DNA from: Ferruginibacter sp.
GTDB lineage: Bacteria; Bacteroidota; Bacteroidia; Chitinophagales; Chitinophagaceae
Assembly (NCBI GenBank): GCA_025963635.1
Contig: JAOQAK010000002.1
Coordinates: forward strand, 306,003-370,002
Direction of reading: 5' to 3'
Length of the DNA: 64,000 nucleotides
Shown here: piece by piece, positions 8,754 through 18,499 of the stretch
Numbering within the stretch: position 1 is the first letter of the stretch
Layout: each line of letters opens with the position of its first letter
Notes under the pieces: generated by a model
The model's database searches: none
What the model saw: only the letters and a program-made list of their open reading frames with translations
What the model was told of the DNA's origin: nothing
Translations under genes and position numbers: made by a program

Positions 8754-9521
8754 TCATTGAATCAATAGATTACTAAAGTCGGTGCTGTCGCCGTTGAATA
8801 CATTAAAGTCCACAAACGCATTGATGCCATTTACCCGGCCGGTTTCATTGTGTTGCCAAAAAATCCAGTTCCGCTTAATCCTGGGTTTGTCCTTTACCAG
8901 GTAGTGAGCAACCCACAAGGGGTAATCATCGAACTTTCCGGCAAGGTAATTTTTATAAAAATCGGCGTTGGTATAAATGATCGGTTTCACACCGTAATGC
9001 TTTTCTACCACCTTTATCCAATCGCCTACCCGCTGTTGTAAATTGGCAACGCTGGTGCCCCGGATTTGTTCCACATCCAATACCGGTGGAAGATCGCCTT
9101 TTTCGAGGTTCACCGTTTCTATAAAGTTTTCTGCCTGCGCTTTGCCGCTCTTTCCGGCATTAAAAAAATGATAGGCTCCGCGGGGAATACCGGCTTTCTT
9201 TGCATCAAACCAATTCTTTCTAAAGCGGCCATCTACACTTTGGATGCCTTCGGTTGCTTTCATGAATCCAAAACCGATCTTCACATTTTGTATCTGCATT
9301 GCCTTCACATCCGCCCAATCTATTACCGCCTGGTGACGGCTTACATCTATCCCATGAATCGTGTAATTTACCGGGATATCAATACCGAACGCGGGGTACT
9401 GTACAAATTTGGGTCGGTTAATAAGCCGCGTAATATACCATGTTCCCGTTGCCAGGCCCGCCAGTAACAGTAAAATGAACGTAAGTGTACCGGTAAGTTT
9501 TTTTTTCTTCTTTTTTGCCAC
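8754..9521 (-). CDS. GH25-family lysozyme, membrane anchored
   Basis: 255 residues starting at GTG 9521 (no upstream ATG in frame that suits). A poly-Lys N-terminus and one membrane segment (about 12-30) precede a GH25 barrel: HGIDVSRHQ with the first catalytic Asp, FMKATEG, and VLDVEQ with the Asp-x-Glu catalytic pair. GH25 enzymes are N-acetylmuramidases that cleave peptidoglycan between MurNAc and GlcNAc. The next gene, divergent at 9698, is a lytic transglycosylase, so both act on cell wall. Confidence 0.92.
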   Translation of the reverse strand: MAKKKKKKLTGTLTFILLLLAGLATGTWYITRLINRPKFVQYPAFGIDIPVNYTIHGIDVSRHQAVIDWADVKAMQIQNVKIGFGFMKATEGIQSVDGRFRKNWFDAKKAGIPRGAYHFFNAGKSGKAQAENFIETVNLEKGDLPPVLDVEQIRGTSVANLQQRVGDWIKVVEKHYGVKPIIYTNADFYKNYLAGKFDDYPLWVAHYLVKDKPRIKRNWIFWQHNETGRVNGINAFVDFNVFNGDSTDFSNLLIQ

Positions 9522-9667
9522 GGTGGGGGTAAATGCATGTAAAAATGCAGAAAAGCCTTTACATAAAAAGATAAAATTTGTTCAACTTCCCCGTTGAAAA
9601 GGTTATAGATAGGTTAAAAGCCCGGCGATTAATGGATCGAAAACCGGTATTTTAAGATAAAGATCGT

Positions 9668-9675
9668 TAGTTTTG
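9668..9675 (+). promoter_or_regulatory. -7 promoter element of lytic transglycosylase
   Basis: TAGTTTTG, perfect TANNTTTG, 22 nt before the ATG at 9698. Confidence 0.5.
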
Positions 9676-9697
9676 AAAGATTGACATAATAAATAAT

Positions 9698-10579
9698 ATG
9701 CATATGGTATTTAAAACAGGCTTTCTCATCGCAACCAAGAAGGATATTCTTTTCTTCATCTTCGGCATTTTATTGTTTGCAGACCAGGGCTTATTTGCAC
9801 AAGACCATACCGATACAGCAAAAACCTTTTTTGTTGCGGCGCTTGAAAAAAAGGAAGCGGCCAGCACTGTTACCATACCCTCCAATGTGATTTTTCCGGA
9901 AATATTAAAGGGAAACGAAGCAGAAATGCTGCCCTATATCGAAAAATACAGCATCGAAAAAAGAAGTTACCTTAAAAAAATGTATACAAAAGGGAGGAAC
10001 TACTTTCCCCGGGTTGCTACTATTCTAAAAAAATATAAGCTGCCCGACGAGTTAAAAAACCTGTTGGCATTAGAATCTGAATACGATGCAAATGCCGTGT
10101 CACGGGCTGGTGCTGTAGGCTACTGGCAAATCATGGATGAAATGGCTGTGGATTACGGTTTGAACGTTGTGCATTCAGATAAAACAAAGAGTGCAACCCC
10201 GGCAAAACAAAATAGAAAGGACGATCGTAAAGATTTTACGAAGGCTACCAATGCAGTAGCAAGATTCCTTCACGACAGGAAACAAAACCTGGATGAAAAC
10301 TGGCTGCTGGTGGTAGCAAGTTATAATTGCGGTTTGGGAAATGTTAAAAAAGCAATCAGGAAAAGTGGCAAAATAAATCCCACTTTTTGGGACATAAAAA
10401 ATTACCTGCCGGCAGAAACCAGGAGCTACGTGATGAACTTTATTACGTTAAGCGTAATCTTTTCTAATTACGCAATGTTTGCTGCAAATAAATTAAACTT
10501 TGCCCCTCAAACCATAATGGTTTTGGATGAGGATAGTAGAGATGCGATCAAAACAATGCCGGGCTATTCTAATCTCTGA
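9698..10579 (+). CDS. Lytic transglycosylase, SLT domain
   Basis: 293 residues. A signal peptide (DILFFIFGILLFADQGLFAQ) leads into a helical linker and an SLT/goose-lysozyme-like domain: ALESEYDANAVSRAGAVGYW with catalytic Glu126, then the NCGLGNVKKAI block typical of MltD-like enzymes. It should cleave peptidoglycan in the periplasm to form 1,6-anhydroMurNAc products, which connects to anmK later in the window. An alternative in-frame ATG is two codons in (9704). Confidence 0.92.
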   Translation: MHMVFKTGFLIATKKDILFFIFGILLFADQGLFAQDHTDTAKTFFVAALEKKEAASTVTIPSNVIFPEILKGNEAEMLPYIEKYSIEKRSYLKKMYTKGRNYFPRVATILKKYKLPDELKNLLALESEYDANAVSRAGAVGYWQIMDEMAVDYGLNVVHSDKTKSATPAKQNRKDDRKDFTKATNAVARFLHDRKQNLDENWLLVVASYNCGLGNVKKAIRKSGKINPTFWDIKNYLPAETRSYVMNFITLSVIFSNYAMFAANKLNFAPQTIMVLDEDSRDAIKTMPGYSNL

Positions 10580-10622
10580 TAATTTCATCTGCCTGTTTCT
10601 GCTTCAAAAGATTAAATACCAG

Positions 10623-10630
10623 TAATTTTG
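10623..10630 (+). promoter_or_regulatory. -7 promoter element, leaderless context
   Basis: TAATTTTG, perfect match, ends 5 nt before the ATG at 10636, so transcription should start at or next to the start codon. Confidence 0.6.
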
Positions 10631-10635
10631 CAGGT

Positions 10636-11667
10636 ATGCCCAACTTCAACTGGAATGATAGTGTTAACCTTGTTAGTAAACTGACGCTCAGGCGTTTTTG
10701 GAATGGGGCGAAAGTACTGGGCAGCTTTTATGCCAGCAGAATTTTGAACAAGCCCGTGCAGTGGGGTTATCCTGTTTCTATTTCTTTTGAGCCTACTACC
10801 AGTTGCAATCTCCGTTGTCCCGAGTGCCCCAGTGGCCTCAGGGCATTTACCCGCCCTACGGGAATGTTGGAGCAAAATTTTTTCAAGAAAACGATCGATG
10901 AGATACATAAGGAGTTATTATACCTCATCTTTTATTTCCAGGGTGAGCCTTATTTAAATCCGGATTTTTTGGATATGGTAAAATATGCCAGCGATAAAGG
11001 TATTTACACTGCCACTTCTACCAATGCACATTACCTGAATGACATAGCGGCAAAGAGAACTGTTGAAAGCGGTTTAGACAGGCTGATTATTTCCATAGAT
11101 GGAACCACACAAGATGTTTACAAACAATACCGTGTGGGTGGCAATATTGAAAAGGTAATTGAAGGAGCCAGGAACATTGTTAAGTGGAAGAAGGCCCTGA
11201 ATAGCAAAACACCCTTTGTATTCTTCCAGTTTTTGGTAGTGAAGCCTAACGAACACCAGATAGAAGACATCAAGCGCCTGGCTAAAGAAGTAGGTGTGGA
11301 TGAGGTGCGGTTTAAAACGGCGCAGGTGTATGATTATGAAACCGACCCAAATAAGCTGATTCCTTCTATTGATAAGTTCAGTCGCTACAAGAAAAATGAG
11401 GACGGTAGTTACACTGCGAAAAATAAGCTTGCCAACCGGTGCTGGAAAATGCAACATGCCAATGTAATTACCTGGGACGGGCTGGTGGTCCCCTGCTGTT
11501 TTGATAAAGACGCGATGCACCAGCTGGGCAATTTAAAGAACCAGTCTTTCAAGGAGGTGTGGAACAATGATAATTATAAGCAGTTTCGTAGCGAATTGAT
11601 GAAGAGCCGCAAAAACATTGACATTTGTGCCAATTGCAGCGAAGGTGTTTCTGTATGGCAAGGATGA
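10636..11667 (+). CDS. Radical SAM / SPASM domain protein
   Basis: 343 residues. The radical SAM 4Fe-4S motif CNLRCPEC uses Cys57, Cys61 and Cys64, preceded by ISFEPTTS. The C-terminal SPASM region has further Cys residues (RCWKMQ, PCCFDKD, DICANCSEG) that bind an auxiliary cluster, and the GNLKNQSFKEVWNN block usual in this group. Such enzymes modify peptides, sugars or lipids; no precursor peptide gene was seen nearby, so the substrate is unknown. The likely leaderless start is set by the -7 element just upstream. Confidence 0.9.
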   Translation: MPNFNWNDSVNLVSKLTLRRFWNGAKVLGSFYASRILNKPVQWGYPVSISFEPTTSCNLRCPECPSGLRAFTRPTGMLEQNFFKKTIDEIHKELLYLIFYFQGEPYLNPDFLDMVKYASDKGIYTATSTNAHYLNDIAAKRTVESGLDRLIISIDGTTQDVYKQYRVGGNIEKVIEGARNIVKWKKALNSKTPFVFFQFLVVKPNEHQIEDIKRLAKEVGVDEVRFKTAQVYDYETDPNKLIPSIDKFSRYKKNEDGSYTAKNKLANRCWKMQHANVITWDGLVVPCCFDKDAMHQLGNLKNQSFKEVWNNDNYKQFRSELMKSRKNIDICANCSEGVSVWQG

Positions 11668-11671
11668 AATT

Positions 11672-11739
11672 AGTTGAAAGTTGAAAGTTCAAGGTTGAGA
11701 TTCCTTCAGCCATCAACCTTCAACTATCAACGCTCAACT
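11672..11739. repeat. 27-bp imperfect inverted repeat (hairpin)
   Basis: The arm at 11672-11698 (starts AGTTGAAAG, ends GGTTGA) is complementary at 23 of 27 positions to 11713-11739. The loop is 14 nt. It lies just after the SPASM gene without a T-run; it may end or protect its mRNA, or be an interspersed repeat. Confidence 0.6.
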
Positions 11740-11755
11740 ATGAATATTATACCCG

Positions 11756-12784
11756 ATGCCAATCACTTTTAATAATCACCTGCGGCAGGTTATTTTACTC
11801 GGCTTGATTATTACGCTGGGTATTATGCTGGTAACGCAGTTGTATATTTTCCTACCCGGACTTTTAGGGGGCGTCACCTTATTTATCCTCACCAGGAAAT
11901 GGTATTATACCCTTACGATAAAAAAGAAATGGCGTAAAGGCTTAACAGCATTGATGTTTATCCTTACCAGTTTAATCGTAATTGCCATTCCGGTATATTT
12001 CTCCGTCATCCTGATATCTCCCAAAATAAGTTCGTTGGTAAATAACCAGCAGCAGGTGGTAAGGGGCCTGGAAGTTTTTTCGAAAAAACTGCAGCCCTAT
12101 ACCGGCCAGGAATTATTTACCGCATCCAATGCACAATCCATTGCAAGAAAAGTTTCAGCCTATATTCCCTCGTTTTTAAACAGTACCGCTACAGTTTTAA
12201 CCAATCTTATCATGATGTTTTTTTTGCTGTATTACCTGCTGTATAGCGGTAAGCAAATAGAAAAATATTTGGACCACATCATTCCACTTAAGCCCGAAAA
12301 TGTAGATAAACTCGCCAGTGAAACCGATATCATGATCAGGGCCAATGCCGTTGGAATACCAATCATCTGCCTGGTGCAAGGTGTATTTGCGGCTATTGGG
12401 TATTTGATTTTTGGCGTAAGTGACTGGGCACTGTGGGGCTTTGTTACGGGAGTATTTGCATTTTTCCCGCTGGTGGGCACCATGATTATTTGGGTGCCAT
12501 TAGTGATTTACCTTTATTCTGTAGATCGTAATTTTACCGCTACCGGTCTTATGATCTATAGTATTGTTGTAACCGGAAATGTAGACTATATCACCCGGCT
12601 GGGGCTAATGAAAAAAATAGGTAATGTGCATCCGATGATCACCGTTTTAGGTGTAATCGTGGGGTTGAAATTGTTTGGCTTTATGGGCCTGATATTCGGA
12701 CCTTTGCTAATCAGCTATTTTATTATCCTCGTAAAAATTTATATGAATGAATTCGCAACAAATGCCAGCGCACCTCCCTCCTGA
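11756..12784 (+). CDS. AI-2E family transporter (PF01594-type permease)
   Basis: 342 residues with about seven to eight membrane segments, a long amphipathic middle (about 95-140), and the conserved C-terminal MITVLGVIVGLKLFGFMGLI plus GPLLISYF typical of the AI-2E (YdiK/TqsA) family. Some members export autoinducer-2, others act as Na+/H+ antiporters; the role here is open. It stands between a SPASM enzyme and a MarR regulator on the same strand. Confidence 0.88.
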   Translation: MPITFNNHLRQVILLGLIITLGIMLVTQLYIFLPGLLGGVTLFILTRKWYYTLTIKKKWRKGLTALMFILTSLIVIAIPVYFSVILISPKISSLVNNQQQVVRGLEVFSKKLQPYTGQELFTASNAQSIARKVSAYIPSFLNSTATVLTNLIMMFFLLYYLLYSGKQIEKYLDHIIPLKPENVDKLASETDIMIRANAVGIPIICLVQGVFAAIGYLIFGVSDWALWGFVTGVFAFFPLVGTMIIWVPLVIYLYSVDRNFTATGLMIYSIVVTGNVDYITRLGLMKKIGNVHPMITVLGVIVGLKLFGFMGLIFGPLLISYFIILVKIYMNEFATNASAPPS

Positions 12785-12874
12785 TGGATAGTTTGCAATA
12801 TTCTTTTTTTCATACCCCTAATCTTGCCAGTGCCTATTTAAACCAACATCCACATAAACCCGAAAGCCTTTTGT

Positions 12875-13327
12875 ATGAGTATCGATAAAGACATTAACCA
12901 GCGCACCTTTAAAAACGAATATCAACGAGCCATTATCAACCTGATCTTCACTTACAACTGGACAACAGAGCAGTTGAAGCAAATTTTTGACAAGGAAGGC
13001 CTTACCATGCAGCAGTTTAATATCCTGCGCATTTTGAGAGGCAATGTCAAACCATTGTCTACCCTGCAGATCAGGGAAAGGATGCTTGATAAAATGAGTG
13101 ATACCAGCCGTATTGTTGACAGGCTGATCATTAAAGGACTTGCAAAAAAGATGATCTGTAAAACAGATAAGCGCCTTGTAGATGTTTCAATCACTGAAAA
13201 AGGTAAAAGGATGCTGCAAAAAATCGATCTGCAGGAAGCAAAGATGCATGATATTGTAAGCGCGCTTTCCGAGAAAGAGGCTAAAACCCTGAACAAATTA
13301 TTGGATAAGATCCGTCAATCGCATTAA
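12875..13327 (+). CDS. MarR-family transcriptional regulator
   Basis: 150 residues with the MarR winged helix: helix-turn-helix around PLSTLQIRERMLDKMSDTSR (about 68-88) and wing around KTDKRLVDVSITEKGKRML. These are dimeric ligand- or redox-responsive repressors. It lies 90 nt after the permease and 13 nt before the glycosidase-like gene, so regulating one of these is plausible but not shown. Confidence 0.9.
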   Translation: MSIDKDINQRTFKNEYQRAIINLIFTYNWTTEQLKQIFDKEGLTMQQFNILRILRGNVKPLSTLQIRERMLDKMSDTSRIVDRLIIKGLAKKMICKTDKRLVDVSITEKGKRMLQKIDLQEAKMHDIVSALSEKEAKTLNKLLDKIRQSH

Positions 13328-13340
13328 CGATTCCAAACAC

Positions 13341-14582
13341 ATGATATTATTTTTCAAGCCGGGCATTTGCCGCCTGCGGCTTTTTTTTGCCGCATTCATT
13401 TTGTGCATTACGCTTTGTAGCACCCTGTTGAATAGTATGGCTCAATCCGTTCCCGAATTTCGGGGCGTATGGGTAGCAACAGTAGATAATATTGATTGGC
13501 CAAACAAGGATGATTTCAACAGTGATTCGCAAAAAACGGCCTTTATTCACCTGTTGGATATGCACCAGCGAAACGGGTTAAATGCACTGGTAGTGCAGGT
13601 AAGGCCTTGTACCGACGCATTTTATCCTTCGCAATATGAACCATGGAGCCAATGGCTTACCGGGGTGCAGGGTCAGCCACCTTCCCCTTATTACGATCCA
13701 CTGGCTTTTATGATTGCTGAAACACATAAACGCGGAATGGTTTTTCATGCCTGGATGAATCCTTACAGGGCAGTTTTTAAAACCAGCGATCCTTCTCTAT
13801 CACAAACACATATCACCAAACTTCATCCTGAATGGTTCTTAAAATATGGAGACCTGCTGTATTTTGATCCCGGCAACAAGGAAGCCCAACAATATGTTAC
13901 CCGGGTGGTAACGGATGTGGTAAGCCGGTACGATGTAGATGCCATTCATTTTGATGATTATTTCTATCCCTACCATATTGCAGGAAAAGAATTTCCGGAT
14001 GAGGCCAGTTATCGGCAATTTGGGAATGGACTATCAAAGGACGACTGGAGAAGGAGCAATACCGACTCGATTATTTCGATGCTGAGCAAGGCCATTAAGA
14101 AAGAAAAGAAATTTTGCCAGTTTGGGATCAGTCCCTTTGGTGTTTGGCGCAATACAGATAAAGATCCGGTAGATGGAAGTCCGACGAAGGGAGCGCTATC
14201 GAATTATGATGACCTGTATGCCGACATTCTGCTGTGGCTGAAAAGTGGATGGATCGATTATGTAGCGCCGCAATTATACTGGGAAATAGGGCACCGCATT
14301 GCTCCTTTTGAAGTAATGGTTGATTGGTGGAGCCGGCATACTTATGGAAAACATTGTTATATCGGGATGGGAATTTACCGCGCCAATTCCAATCCAGCCT
14401 GGAAAGATGTGACCCAGCTGCCACGCCAGATAGAACTCATGCGCAATACACCCAATATGAAAGGGATGATATTCTTCAGCAGTAAAACCTTCGAAAAAAA
14501 TCCCAACGGATGGAATGACAGCTTGCGACTTAATTATTTTAAGGAGCCGGTGAAAGTTCCGGAAATGGATTGGCTGAAATAG
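13341..14582 (+). CDS. Family 10-like glycosyl hydrolase (GHL10/DUF187)
   Basis: 413 residues. A signal peptide (to about residue 35) precedes a TIM-barrel of the GHL10 type: PEFRGVWVATVDNIDWP, LNALVVQVRPCTDAFYPS, HAWMNPYR, and the acidic DAIHFDDYFYPYH strand. Family members act on glycans, sometimes peptidoglycan-derived; the substrate here is not evident. It should be exported to the periplasm or surface. It converges with cysS (14596), 13 nt apart. Confidence 0.88.
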   Translation: MILFFKPGICRLRLFFAAFILCITLCSTLLNSMAQSVPEFRGVWVATVDNIDWPNKDDFNSDSQKTAFIHLLDMHQRNGLNALVVQVRPCTDAFYPSQYEPWSQWLTGVQGQPPSPYYDPLAFMIAETHKRGMVFHAWMNPYRAVFKTSDPSLSQTHITKLHPEWFLKYGDLLYFDPGNKEAQQYVTRVVTDVVSRYDVDAIHFDDYFYPYHIAGKEFPDEASYRQFGNGLSKDDWRRSNTDSIISMLSKAIKKEKKFCQFGISPFGVWRNTDKDPVDGSPTKGALSNYDDLYADILLWLKSGWIDYVAPQLYWEIGHRIAPFEVMVDWWSRHTYGKHCYIGMGIYRANSNPAWKDVTQLPRQIELMRNTPNMKGMIFFSSKTFEKNPNGWNDSLRLNYFKEPVKVPEMDWLK

Positions 14583-14595
14583 AATGAATAGAGGT

Positions 14596-16086
14596 TTATT
14601 CAATATTCCAGCTCATATTTCCATCTTTTTCATCCTTTAAAGCGATTCCCAGCGATAACAACTGGTTGCGGATTTTATCTGAAGTGGCATAGTCTTTTTT
14701 GCTTTTGGCTTCTTTGCGAATATCAATTAACAACTGCATCACGCCATCAAGGGCGTTGTTGTCATTTGCGGTGGTATCTTTTAAACCCAATATATCCTCC
14801 AGGTAAATCTTAAATGAATTTTGTAGCAATTGCAAGGTTGCCGTTGAAACCGCACTTATTGGAATATGCCCGTCTTTGATTGAATTGATAATAGGTGCCA
14901 GGTCGAACATATTGGCCAATACCTTTGCGGTGCTGAAGTCATCGTCCATAAACTCTTCCAGTTCATTTACCAGCTTTACAATTTTTTCGTCCATTTCGGC
15001 ATCGCCTGCGGCTTGATCCGCTGGGACGGACAGTTTCTGAAGTACTTCATAAGCTTCCCAAAGGCGTTTCAGTGCCTTTTCACTTGCCTGCAATGCCTCA
15101 CTGCTAAAGTCGATCGGACTGCGGTAATGGCTTTGTAAAATAAAGAACCGTATCGTCATAGGAGCAAAAGGCTGTGTCAGCAACGGATGTGTGCCATTAA
15201 ACATATCCGTTAACCTGATCTGGTTATTATAGCTTTTACCCATTTTACGGCCGTTTACCGTAATCATATTATTGTGTATCCAGTATTTTGCCGGCTGGTG
15301 ATGATTGCAGATGGTACTTTGGGCAATCTCACTTTCATGATGCGGAAACTGCAGGTCCATTCCGCCACCATGGATATCGAACTCGGCGCCGAGGTATTTA
15401 GTGGCCATTGCAGAACATTCAATGTGCCAGCCGGGGTATCCTTCGCCCCAGGGACTTTTCCAGCGCATAATATGTTCCGGTGCAGCAGATTTCCACAGTG
15501 CAAAATCGGCCTTGTCGCGTTTTTCTTCCTGCCCGTCCAGTTCCCGGGTGGTTTCTAAAAGATCATCAATAATCCTTCCGCTCAATTTTCCATAATCATG
15601 CGTAGCGGCATATTTTTTTACATCAAAATATACCGATCCGTTTACTTCATAAGCGTATCCGGCGGCTATGATGGTTTCAATCATATTCAGTTGCTCCACA
15701 ATGTGGCCCGTAGCGGTAGGCTCGATCGCAGGTTCGATACAATTGAACTGCAGCATCGCCCAATGAAACAAGTTGGTATATTTTTGTACCAGCTCCATCG
15801 GTTCCAGCTTTTCAAGCAATGCTTTTTTGGTGACCTTATCTTCTGCTTCCCTGCCTTCTTCTTCAAAATGGCCGGCATCGGTAATATTGCGCACATACCG
15901 CACTTTATTTCCTTTAAAAGTTAAATACCGGTAAATAAAATCGAAAGTAATATATGGCCTTGCATGCCCCAGATGACTTTCGCCGCTTACGGTGGGACCA
16001 CATACATACATGCCTATATGGCCGGGCGTAATAGGAGTGAATATTTCTTTCTGGCGGGTATAGGAATTATATACTTTCAAAGGCAT
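14596..16086 (-). CDS. cysS: Cysteine--tRNA ligase
   Basis: 496 residues, charging tRNA-Cys with cysteine. Class I signatures are present: [20 protein letters not shown] with the HIGH-equivalent HLGH, zinc-site residues including the HIECSAM block, and the KMSKS-equivalent [10 protein letters not shown]. Length and the C-terminal DALR-type domain are normal. It is a single-copy housekeeping gene with no odd feature. Confidence 0.97.
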   Translation of the reverse strand: MPLKVYNSYTRQKEIFTPITPGHIGMYVCGPTVSGESHLGHARPYITFDFIYRYLTFKGNKVRYVRNITDAGHFEEEGREAEDKVTKKALLEKLEPMELVQKYTNLFHWAMLQFNCIEPAIEPTATGHIVEQLNMIETIIAAGYAYEVNGSVYFDVKKYAATHDYGKLSGRIIDDLLETTRELDGQEEKRDKADFALWKSAAPEHIMRWKSPWGEGYPGWHIECSAMATKYLGAEFDIHGGGMDLQFPHHESEIAQSTICNHHQPAKYWIHNNMITVNGRKMGKSYNNQIRLTDMFNGTHPLLTQPFAPMTIRFFILQSHYRSPIDFSSEALQASEKALKRLWEAYEVLQKLSVPADQAAGDAEMDEKIVKLVNELEEFMDDDFSTAKVLANMFDLAPIINSIKDGHIPISAVSTATLQLLQNSFKIYLEDILGLKDTTANDNNALDGVMQLLIDIRKEAKSKKDYATSDKIRNQLLSLGIALKDEKDGNMSWNIE

Positions 16087-16222
16087 AACAGGTGTTTAAT
16101 ATTGTTGATTGTTGGGTTTTGAAATGGACATTCCTTTAATTTCCACTTCCCTGAGGGTGAGAAAATGGAAAAGAATGCAACATTTTTGAAAACATAGATA
16201 AATACAAATATAAACCATTCAG

Positions 16223-17377
16223 CTATTCAGGAAGAGGGCTGATATCGGTTAGGATAGGAAAATGATCGCTGAGTTTTTTTTGAACCCGAATAAACTGGTT
16301 CACGGAATAGCGGTTATCAACAAAAATATTGTCAATCCGGAGCGTGGGGGAAATGCCGCTAAAAGTTCTTCCAATGCCGGCGCCTTTTTTCACAAACGCA
16401 TCCTGCAGATCTTTTCGGATGGTTTCGTAAGGGTAAGAATTGGGAACATCGTTAAAATCGCCACAGATGATTACCGGGTACGGACTTTTATCAATTTCTG
16501 CCCTTACCCTGTCTGCCTGCAGTTGTCGTTTTAAAAACCCGTTTTTGAATTTGACGATCACGCTCTTAGATTTTTCAATATCAATATCTGTTTTGATAGA
16601 AGGGTTCTGTATATACTTTAGATTGGTGGGGCTAAATCTTAACGATTGCAGATGGCAGTTAAAAACCCTGACTGTATCCGCTCCTCTTACAATATCGGCA
16701 TATTGAAAAATGGAATTATAGTCGTTAGGGAAATTGCTGATGGTTTGCCGGTTGACAATGGGGTATTTTGAGAAGATAATAATCCCAAAATGCTGTTGGC
16801 TTAGAAAGTTTTCTTTGTAATTATAGCTGTAAAAATAATTCGGCAGGTGCAGCTTATGCATAAAATCGAATACAGAGTAAAAGCTGTATTTACGGTAATA
16901 GGGATTATTCAGATCCGCGAGTGTATCGCCGCTCACCATTTCCTGGAAACAGGCGATGTCAGGTTTGAACTCGTTAACCAGGCTGATCATCTCATTGTAA
17001 GTACCTGGTTTTTGCTTGTATTTCATAATATCGAACTGGGCAACATTCCAGCTCATCACCCGCAGATCGTTCTCCTGCTTTTCCATATTGAACATCGACG
17101 AAAGCCTGAACGGGATGATATTGCGGATATGATTAAAAGAGAGCGCAACCGTTGCAATAAAAATAAATATCCAACCCGACCTAAAAATCAACCAGAAAAT
17201 GAAAAACAGGAAGAGAACCAGCAGAAGATAAAAAAGTGATAAGGTTAAAAATCCAACCGGCCACCAGGATGCAAAAATCAGTTCGCTGTAGCAACCCATC
17301 AAAAACAAGCCTGCCGCCAACCAGTTAAAAAAGATCATTAATTTTTTTGTAAACCGTCTGAGCACACTTTTTGGCAT
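16223..17377 (-). CDS. Endonuclease/exonuclease/phosphatase family membrane protein
   Basis: 384 residues from ATG 17377. Three N-terminal membrane segments are followed by an EEP domain: LRVMSWNVAQFD, ACFQEMVSGD, a GDFNDVPNS strand (catalytic Asp and Asn) and KKLSDHFPILTDI (catalytic Asp-His). Members hydrolyse phosphodiesters such as nucleic acids or sphingomyelin-like lipids; the membrane anchor suggests an envelope role. A frame start 66 nt further upstream lacks support, whereas TATCTTTA (17382-17389) ends 4 nt before the chosen ATG. It follows the rhomboid pair on the same strand. Confidence 0.88.
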   Translation of the reverse strand: MPKSVLRRFTKKLMIFFNWLAAGLFLMGCYSELIFASWWPVGFLTLSLFYLLLVLFLFFIFWLIFRSGWIFIFIATVALSFNHIRNIIPFRLSSMFNMEKQENDLRVMSWNVAQFDIMKYKQKPGTYNEMISLVNEFKPDIACFQEMVSGDTLADLNNPYYRKYSFYSVFDFMHKLHLPNYFYSYNYKENFLSQQHFGIIIFSKYPIVNRQTISNFPNDYNSIFQYADIVRGADTVRVFNCHLQSLRFSPTNLKYIQNPSIKTDIDIEKSKSVIVKFKNGFLKRQLQADRVRAEIDKSPYPVIICGDFNDVPNSYPYETIRKDLQDAFVKKGAGIGRTFSGISPTLRIDNIFVDNRYSVNQFIRVQKKLSDHFPILTDISPLPE

Positions 17378-17502
17378 GGCATAAAGATAGGGTAAGCTGG
17401 TTGAAAATGAGTGAAGTAAGCCCTTGAAGACCAATCTTGGCAACCGAAATTCTATCGGGGGAAAAGGAATGCTATTATATAAAAAACCGATGCGTAAGGC
17501 GT

Positions 17503-18438
17503 TTAAAGGTCTTCCTCCGCAGCCCTCTTTAAGATATTTTTTTCTTCATCTGTTAAAAAATGATAGCCTTTCTGATTGATCTTATCCAATATTTCATCCA
17601 CTCTTTGCTGGGTAATGTGAGATGTTTTATGATAAGGTTTTCTTCCGTCTGAATTATAGAACACTTTTTCCCTTATAGATCCCGTGCTGTTTTTATTCGG
17701 GTTAAATAGGTTCATAAACCAGTTGTAAAGATTATTCATCCATATGCTGCCATCTTTTCCTTTACGTAAAGTAAATACAAAAAGAAACCCGGCCAGTCCC
17801 CCGCTTAGGTGCGACAGGCTGTATGCTGCGCCCAGTGAAGCGATCCCGGCAAAATCAATGATGATATAAATTAAAGTAAGCACCCAAATAGGAATACCCC
17901 CGTTTAAATTTCTAAAAAAACGATAGTTCGGCGCCAGGATGGTGGTCGCAACCGCTACGGCCATCGTTGCAGCATTTGCACCAATCAGTGAAGCGCTTCC
18001 GATAAAAGGCTTTAATGAAGGAATCAAATAATTTGCAAGGATAAAAGCCAGTGCGCCCGCAAGACCTCCATAAATATAGATCGGGATCAGCTTTTTATTG
18101 CCGGTGAGTTCCTGTAGAATATAGCCAAAAGCCCACAACCAAAGCATGTTGCTTAAGATGTGCAAAATGCCCGTGTGGCTAAACATGTAAGTTAAAATAG
18201 TCCAGGGGCGTTCGCTTAACCTGGTAAGTCCGGCCGGCATTTCGAAGTATTGTACCACCTGCGAGTTAAACGCCGATTGGTCCGACTGAAAAAAGAAATA
18301 TACCACCTGTATGGTGATCAGCAACAGGAAAAAAATAACATTAATAGAGAACAAAGCCACTAGCGCATTGCCATCGCTGCCAAGGGTGAGCCTTCTTCCA
18401 GGCCGCCTGTATTCCGGATATCTTTCTGCTTCTCCCAT
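17503..18438 (-). CDS. Rhomboid-like membrane protein lacking the catalytic Ser (pseudoprotease)
   Basis: 311 residues, rhomboid fold with six or more membrane segments. The HILSN motif (TM2) and the TM6 His210 (LSHLSGG) are kept. The nucleophile site reads GANAA instead of GASGA, so residue 155 is Asn (codon AAT at 17974-17976). Alignment with its neighbour is exact over this stretch (both run to a Pro-Asn), so this is not an alignment slip. It probably cannot cleave and may act like a Derlin/iRhom-type partner. It follows the intact rhomboid by 61 nt and has an extra C-terminal cytoplasmic domain (about 240-311). Confidence 0.88.
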   Translation of the reverse strand: MGEAERYPEYRRPGRRLTLGSDGNALVALFSINVIFFLLLITIQVVYFFFQSDQSAFNSQVVQYFEMPAGLTRLSERPWTILTYMFSHTGILHILSNMLWLWAFGYILQELTGNKKLIPIYIYGGLAGALAFILANYLIPSLKPFIGSASLIGANAATMAVAVATTILAPNYRFFRNLNGGIPIWVLTLIYIIIDFAGIASLGAAYSLSHLSGGLAGFLFVFTLRKGKDGSIWMNNLYNWFMNLFNPNKNSTGSIREKVFYNSDGRKPYHKTSHITQQRVDEILDKINQKGYHFLTDEEKNILKRAAEEDL

Positions 18439-18499
18439 TTAATATTGTGTTACAAATTTACAAACCCATCGCAAAAATTATCGTAATGTTTTAATAAAA

